62,615 nt of DNA from NCBI RefSeq assembly GCF_900107855.1, contig NZ_FNRJ01000019.1, positions 1-62,615 of the forward strand, written 5' to 3'. A model generated the notes under the pieces. It did not search any database and was not told the DNA's origin. It saw only the letters and a list, made by a program, of their open reading frames with translations. Of the stretch, positions 53,097 to 62,615 are shown in pieces. A program made the translations under genes and the position numbers. The stretch comes from Marinobacterium iners DSM 11526 (GTDB taxonomy: Bacteria; Pseudomonadota; Gammaproteobacteria; Pseudomonadales; Balneatricaceae). The first letter of the stretch is position 1. Every line of letters begins with the position of its first letter.

Positions 53097-55217
53097 CTAT
53101 CCTTCAAAGAAATCGTAATCCATCTGCTCCCGCGGGGGTTGCAGATAGTGCCCCTGAACCAGATGAACACCGGCGCTGAACAGGTCGCTGATCACACGGG
53201 TTTCTTCAACCAAAGGGGCGATGATCAGCTTGTTCTGCTGTTTCAGTGGGGCCAGCATTTCCTCAAGTGATTCCATGGTCAGGTTGCGATTCTGCAGGTC
53301 CTGAATGTAGGAACCATCCAGCTTGATAAACTCAGAATCCAGCTCCTTGCGTACATGTTCCGAGTTGGGTGAGCTGCCGAAATGTTTCAGGCATACCTGG
53401 CAGTGCAGTTGCTGAATGGCACGGGCAAAATGTCGTGCCGCAATCAAATCAACCGCAGCATCACTTTCGCTGATTTCGAATACCAGGTATTCGGCGGGTA
53501 CGTGGCTTCTGCGCAGCTCTTCTCCCAGCCACTGCACCAGCTCTGCGCTACGCAGCGAGGGGCCGGATAGGTTGATCAGCAGGTGTGTGCGCTTCTCAGT
53601 GTTCTGCTTGCTGCTCAACTCCGACAGTGCTCGCTTGATGACCCAGCGGTCCAGCTCAACCAGTACCTCAGGCTCTATCGCCTGGGCGATGAACGCATTG
53701 GGAGAGATTTCCTTGTCACTGTCACTCATCAAGCGCAGCAGTACCTCGTAATACTGGGTCGGCGTTTCCAATCGTAGCGGTACGACCGGCTGGTACAGAA
53801 GTCGGAATCGGTCCATCTTGAGCGCGTTGAGCAGGCGTTTGCTCATTTTGGCATCGCTGCTGGAGAGCAGCGTCTTCTCTTCCTGATACAGACTGACACC
53901 ATTGCCGGGCCGGTTACCGTGATGCAGGCTCTCGGCCATCATGCGAGCGCGGGAAACCAGCTCTACTGGCGTCGGAGCGCTGTCGTTGATGACGACTATA
54001 CCTACTGACAAGGTGGTGTGGATGGCCGTGTTCTGTACTTGGCAGATATGGCTGCTGACGGCGTGGCAAAGCTGCTCTCCAATGTCGACAGCCTTGTTGG
54101 GGTCGGCGGTGTGCAGAATGATGGCAAAACTGTTGTCATCCAAATGGGACAGCAGGTGGGCGCGGCTCACTTTCTGTTTCAAAATGCTGGCGATATCACG
54201 CAAAATGAGATCAACCCCGTCAATGCCAACTTCGGTTCGAATCACCTCCAGATGATCCAGTGTCAGTAGCATCAGGTTGCGGTCCTGCCCACCGCGGCGG
54301 GCGTTATTGCAGGCAACTTCCAGTGCACGCATGAATGCCTGATGGTTGTTCAGGCCGCTGATCGGATTTATGTCGCGGAAAATTTCTTCCGATGCGTTGA
54401 AATCGGTGATGATCTCGACCTCAAGGCAGGGACGTCCATCGTATTCGGATGGCGCGAAGCTGAAGCGGGCCTCGAAGCGGGTATCGTCTGGTCTCTGGGC
54501 GGTGAGGTTGCGCTGCAATGCAGAACTGCTGTGATCGCACTCTCGCAGTATCTGGTCCAGATCATCCCTGAAGCGCTCTTCAAGCAGCTGACGCAGTGAG
54601 TGTTCGAGCAGGTGCTCTGCATTATCATAACCGAATAGGTGGGCAAAACTTTTGTTGGCATGCAGGATCAGGCCGTTATGCAGCATGCATATTGCCGAGG
54701 ATGAACTTTCTACCAGTGTCTGATTGCGTTGCTGCAGCTGTGCCAGTCGGTTCTGTGTGTTACGCAGTTCACGGCGTGTTTGCAGCTGGGCGTACACTCG
54801 GTTCAGCTCGAGCAGCAGTAATTCGTGGTTACGTTCGGGAAGCATCGCTTGTACACCGATGCCAAGCCAGTGGGTTGGGTCATGGTATTCATGACCTGGC
54901 GACAGCAGTATCACCGGTATGTCACGGTTAAGACGATTCAACAGATCCAAGGCCTTGGCGGGGGTCAGTTCTGTGCTGTAGTGATCCTTGCTGGCAAAGA
55001 TCAGCAAGTCCCAAGAGCGCTGACTGAGTACATTCAGCAGCTCGTCAGAGCCTTGTACAGATTGGCCGCGAGGCGAAAAATGGGCTGTTCTGAGGGTGGT
55101 CAGCAACTGGTCCATCTGGATGCCATCACAGGCGGCAAACAGCAGGTTTATGTTGCGAGCATCGTGTTGAGCCTGACTGGCCAGTGCATGTAATAGCTCG
55201 TCCGTGGAACCACTCAT
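53097..55217 (-). CDS. FimX-like degenerate GGDEF-EAL c-di-GMP receptor
   Basis: 706 residues from ATG 55217 (MSGSTDELLHALASQ). REC-like N-terminus (~20-140, no clear phospho-Asp), PAS (~165-270), GGDEF domain without the motif (HLDDNSFAII) and an EAL domain with EVLLR at 491-495 in place of EALIR and KHFGSS in place of DDFG. Pseudomonas FimX, which binds c-di-GMP through an inactive EVLLR EAL domain and controls type IV pilus assembly, has the same build and length. So this is likely a receptor, not an enzyme. Confidence 0.85.
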   Translation of the reverse strand: MSGSTDELLHALASQAQHDARNINLLFAACDGIQMDQLLTTLRTAHFSPRGQSVQGSDELLNVLSQRSWDLLIFASKDHYSTELTPAKALDLLNRLNRDIPVILLSPGHEYHDPTHWLGIGVQAMLPERNHELLLLELNRVYAQLQTRRELRNTQNRLAQLQQRNQTLVESSSSAICMLHNGLILHANKSFAHLFGYDNAEHLLEHSLRQLLEERFRDDLDQILRECDHSSSALQRNLTAQRPDDTRFEARFSFAPSEYDGRPCLEVEIITDFNASEEIFRDINPISGLNNHQAFMRALEVACNNARRGGQDRNLMLLTLDHLEVIRTEVGIDGVDLILRDIASILKQKVSRAHLLSHLDDNSFAIILHTADPNKAVDIGEQLCHAVSSHICQVQNTAIHTTLSVGIVVINDSAPTPVELVSRARMMAESLHHGNRPGNGVSLYQEEKTLLSSSDAKMSKRLLNALKMDRFRLLYQPVVPLRLETPTQYYEVLLRLMSDSDKEISPNAFIAQAIEPEVLVELDRWVIKRALSELSSKQNTEKRTHLLINLSGPSLRSAELVQWLGEELRRSHVPAEYLVFEISESDAAVDLIAARHFARAIQQLHCQVCLKHFGSSPNSEHVRKELDSEFIKLDGSYIQDLQNRNLTMESLEEMLAPLKQQNKLIIAPLVEETRVISDLFSAGVHLVQGHYLQPPREQMDYDFFEG

Positions 55218-55325
55218 GTTGTATACCTGAAGTAACGGGGGATCATTAGTGCCCCATATTAACGACAAATGAATGCCGTGTCAGGTCTGTGAAAAATCAA
55301 GAAAGTGGGAGGATATGGAGCAGGA

Positions 55326-55400
55326 TGGCAGGGGTAGGAGGATTCGAACCTCCGCATGCTGGAATCAGAATCCAGTGCCTTACCGCTTGGCGATACCCCT
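55326..55400 (-). tRNA. tRNA-Gln (anticodon CTG)
   Basis: 75 nt, AGGGGTATCGCCAAGCGG..., anticodon loop TTCTGAT, CCA encoded. Last of four tRNAs read on the minus strand. Confidence 0.95.
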
Positions 55401-55408
55401 GTAAAGAA

Positions 55409-55485
55409 TGGTGGCAATGGCGGGACTCGAACCTGCGACCCACGCATTATGAATGCGTTGCTCTAACCAACTGAGCTACATTGCC
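55409..55485 (-). tRNA. tRNA-Met (anticodon CAT)
   Basis: 77 nt, GGCAATGTAGCTCAGTTGG..., loop TTCATAA, CCA encoded. The U8-A9 and A1-type features fit an elongator Met; tRNA-Ile2 (also CAT) cannot be fully excluded. Confidence 0.92.
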
Positions 55486-55490
55486 ACAAA

Positions 55491-55565
55491 TGGCAGGGGT
55501 AGGAGGATTCGAACCTCCGCATGACGGGATCAAAACCCGTTGCCTTACCGCTTGGCTATACCCCT
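55491..55565 (-). tRNA. tRNA-Gln (anticodon TTG)
   Basis: 75 nt, AGGGGTATAGCCAAGCGG..., loop TTTTGAT, CCA encoded. Differs from the CTG copy mainly in the anticodon arm. Confidence 0.95.
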
Positions 55566-55578
55566 GGATCTGAAAGCA

Positions 55579-55655
55579 TGGTGGCAATGGCGGGACTCGA
55601 ACCTGCGACCCACGCATTATGAATGCGTTGCTCTAACCAACTGAGCTACATTGCC
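55579..55655 (-). tRNA. tRNA-Met (anticodon CAT), second copy
   Basis: 77 nt identical to the copy at 55409-55485; first of the four-tRNA transcript. The Met-Gln unit is thus repeated in tandem. Confidence 0.92.
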
Positions 55656-55820
55656 ATAAGCTTTCAAGGCCGCGAATTATTCCCTGTTTTCGTAACGCTG
55701 TCAACGGCTTGAAAGCAAGGAAGTTTAAAAAAACGGGAGGTGTGTGTGGCAAACTGCTGACAGGCGGGGCATTGCGGTTACCATGCCCCATTAATAGACG
55801 TTTCGGAGATGATCACGGTC

Positions 55821-56816
55821 TTATTCGGCGTATATATCAGTCGCTTTTAATCGCACAGTATGGCCTGGTGTTTCCCCGAAGTACTGGCGATAGGCTTTGG
55901 AGAAGTTACTGGCATGACTATAGCCCACCGCAGCTGCAACCATCTTGATCGGAGCCCCTTTCTGCTCGATCAGCACCCGTGCGTGTTCCAGTCGCTCACG
56001 GCGCAGAAATTCTCTGGGAGAGCACTGTGCTGATACCTGAAACAGTTGGGTGAGCTGGCGCCGGGTAATGCCGAAGCGTTGGCATATATCATCTGTCTTA
56101 AGTGGAGCATCCAGGTTGCCGCGGATGTAACCTGTCAGACTGTCAAATATATGCTCACCCCAGAGTGGGGCTCTGTCTGCGCCCTCTGTGTCGCTTGCCA
56201 TTATTGTCCGAGCTACCTCCGCCAGAATAGACATGGAAATCCCCTCCAGTGCAATCTCCTGAAGCGGGTCGGATACGCTGGTACTGGGGGCAAAAACATT
56301 GGTTAACAGGCTGCGCAGGCGGGTGTTGACCGGTACTTCACGGCTGACGACACCAGACTCAGGAAATGACGAAAAGCAGGATAAAGCACCGGGCAGTGCC
56401 TCACCAAGCTGCTTGTGAAGGCCGGATATTTTACCGGCTACCCCGATATGTCGAAGCGTCTGTCCGCCTTTCATAAGAAAACGGGTGCCATTATCACGCA
56501 CGCGGTAGACGATGCCGGATTGCGGAGTGATCTCATATTGTTTGCCATCCGGGGTTTCCAGCAGCATTTCGCCGCTTAACAGGAGCACGCTGCAGAGCAG
56601 GTTGGGCAGTTCGGTCTCGGCCGCACTGGTGTCGATTACACAGTCGCGCTGGACCCTGAATTCGGACCGATAAAGCCGCAGCAAATCATTGAAATCATAG
56701 CGTTGCAGGCGCCCCATGCCGCTGCCCTCCGGCAGTGGAAAGTCCTGGGCTTCAAAATCCCAGAGAGCATGGCTATCGCTGTTCAAGTGTTCAAAAGCAT
56801 CATTGTTTTTATTCAT
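55821..56816 (-). CDS. AraC-family transcriptional regulator
   Basis: 331 residues, ATG 56816. The C-terminal double HTH (~230-325) reads SLTGYIRGNLDAPLKTDDICQRFGITRRQLTQLFQ and IKMVAAAVGYSHASNFSKAYRQYFGETP. The N-terminal part resembles the AraC-binding-like domains of regulators for carbon compounds. Divergent from the next AraC gene with 113 bases between. Target unknown. Confidence 0.88.
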   Translation of the reverse strand: MNKNNDAFEHLNSDSHALWDFEAQDFPLPEGSGMGRLQRYDFNDLLRLYRSEFRVQRDCVIDTSAAETELPNLLCSVLLLSGEMLLETPDGKQYEITPQSGIVYRVRDNGTRFLMKGGQTLRHIGVAGKISGLHKQLGEALPGALSCFSSFPESGVVSREVPVNTRLRSLLTNVFAPSTSVSDPLQEIALEGISMSILAEVARTIMASDTEGADRAPLWGEHIFDSLTGYIRGNLDAPLKTDDICQRFGITRRQLTQLFQVSAQCSPREFLRRERLEHARVLIEQKGAPIKMVAAAVGYSHASNFSKAYRQYFGETPGHTVRLKATDIYAE

Positions 56817-56929
56817 GGCGGGCCAAAGGCTGAGTCAGTTGGGGGCAAAACCACACAGTCGTTTTTTACGCTACCAGAACTTACTGAGTGTTCAAAACGC
56901 ATAAAAGTGCGCGAAAATCATAAAACACG

Positions 56930-57931
56930 ATGCTTGAAGTAAAAATCAGTCACATGCATCGTTTAACGATGTCCACTTATCGCAAGCCGACACCTTTCGT
57001 ATTGAATGATGCCTCGCTGCAGGCCGCTGCTCAGCCCTGGCTTGATCTGGAAATACACCAGTTAAGCGCGGGGTGTTACCAGGGCGAGTGTGCAACGCTG
57101 TCACTGAATGGTATGCACCTTGTACATGAGCGCCAGAACCAGATAGTGCACAAAAGCGGCATCACTCAAGGTAACCTGTGTGCGATTTCCATTGCAAAAA
57201 CGGTTGCTCCGGGAATGCGCTTCTCCCAGTTTTTAAACCCGATGGATTCCTGGCTCTATTTTTTGCCCAAAGAGACAGAGCTAGATATCCGGGTGATGCC
57301 GGAAAGCGAAACCTTCTACCTCTGCTTTGATCAGGACTGGTTACTGAGAGGCGCGCAGATACTTAACCAGCATGAAGGGGCAAAGCACCCGGCTGCTCCC
57401 CAGGCGTTCCATAGTCGACATACGGCCAGGCTTATGGCCGATTTCAACGCACTCATTCACCACAGCAGCCCGGCAAGGCTGATGCAGTCAGACAACTGCG
57501 CCCGGCTGCTGAGGGACAGTGTTGTCATCGCGCTCAGCCAGGCAACCGTGATCGATACCGGTGTCTGCCGCAGCGTCCGTGCCGGCTGGCGAGCCCAGCG
57601 GCTCGTTTCGACCGCCCGAGACTACATGGATGCCTGCCTGCAAGTGGGGCATGTGCCCTCCATTACCGATATTTGCGCCACCACAGACGTGTCGGAACGT
57701 ACGCTGCAGTATGCCTTTCGCAGCACCATGCAGCTCACCCCCATTGCCTATCTACGTACGCTCAGGCTCAACCGGGTACGTGCAGAGCTGTTAATCGCAC
57801 TGCCGGCCCACACAACTGTCACCCGGGTCGCCATGCGCTGGGGCTTTGTCCATCTGGGCGAGTTTTCCCAAGAGTACAAGCGCCTGTTCGGGCAGCGGCC
57901 ATCCGAAACCCTCGCACAACGCCCGGATTAA
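56930..57931 (+). CDS. AraC-family transcriptional regulator (EutR-like)
   Basis: 333 residues; ATG 56930 or the later 56954/56969. The HTH part (~235-330) contains [45 protein letters not shown] and [29 protein letters not shown]. The N-terminal sensor is not recognised. It stands 119 bases before the autotransporter gene on the same strand and is a candidate activator of it. Confidence 0.88.
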   Translation: MLEVKISHMHRLTMSTYRKPTPFVLNDASLQAAAQPWLDLEIHQLSAGCYQGECATLSLNGMHLVHERQNQIVHKSGITQGNLCAISIAKTVAPGMRFSQFLNPMDSWLYFLPKETELDIRVMPESETFYLCFDQDWLLRGAQILNQHEGAKHPAAPQAFHSRHTARLMADFNALIHHSSPARLMQSDNCARLLRDSVVIALSQATVIDTGVCRSVRAGWRAQRLVSTARDYMDACLQVGHVPSITDICATTDVSERTLQYAFRSTMQLTPIAYLRTLRLNRVRAELLIALPAHTTVTRVAMRWGFVHLGEFSQEYKRLFGQRPSETLAQRPD

Positions 57932-58050
57932 TCCTAAGGGCAGGCGTTGTTTGCGGATATCCGATAGTGGGCCAACAGCCGTTTGACGATAATCAAATAT
58001 TAAAACTCGAGCCAGCCATTGGGCCATCAAGCGTTTACAGGGAGGTAATT

Positions 58051-62615
<4,565 letters not shown>

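Overview
The window looks like a chromosomal segment of a marine-type gammaproteobacterium. The housekeeping part (queA-tgt-yajC-secD-secF, rnr, serB, a FimX-like pilus regulator, tRNA-Met/Gln tandem) and the many c-di-GMP proteins, OprD-type porin and DUF4197 protein fit Oceanospirillales/Marinobacterium-Marinobacter-like genomes. This placement is inference from gene content, not from a search.

Layout. 1-7.6 kb is a worn accessory patch: an IS30-type transposase start at the edge, two tandem paralogous proteins of unknown function (the second frameshifted), two integron gene cassettes on the minus strand separated by a clear attC site, a CoiA-like/DUF6035-like protein, an AbiEii-type nucleotidyltransferase broken by one stop codon beside its catalytic motif, and a doubly damaged umuC. 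7.6-9.7 kb carries guanine deaminase and a DUF4197 protein. 9.8-17.3 kb is a complete type I restriction-modification operon (hsdM-hsdS-rhuM-hsdR). 17.4-26.4 kb is a cyclic-di-GMP cluster: PAS-GGDEF-EAL, an XRE regulator, sensor-PAS-GGDEF, and a membrane GGDEF(degenerate)-EAL protein overlapping a periplasmic binding protein, with an IS3 remnant between.

26.4-30.7 kb holds an OprD-type porin, a Tat-exported amidase and a tiny 49-residue TatA in one minus-strand operon, divergent from an IclR-type regulator with a palindromic operator between them. A decayed piece of an inovirus regulatory region lies directly beside tatA.

31.1-42.2 kb is an apparently complete inovirus (filamentous phage) prophage integrated in the 3' end of tRNA-Leu(CAA), flanked by 57-bp direct repeats. 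Minus strand: excisionase-like regulator, small regulatory/Zn-finger proteins, ssDNA-binding protein, minor and major coat proteins, pIII-like adsorption protein with acidic linkers, DUF2523 (pVI-like), Zot/pI, a 39-residue membrane peptide and a replication protein. Plus strand: a repressor with palindromic operators, an AT-rich cargo pair (DUF2726 nuclease-like protein and a membrane/coiled-coil protein), a tyrosine integrase, a further membrane protein, and at the far end a PD-(D/E)XK-type protein.

42.2-55.7 kb is core genome: tRNA-Leu, queA, tgt, yajC, secD, secF, rnr, a DedA-PAP2 fusion, serB, fimX-like, and a (Met-Gln)x2 tRNA array. 55.8-62.6 kb has two AraC-family regulators and the start of a very large ESPR-type autotransporter adhesin that runs off the right edge.
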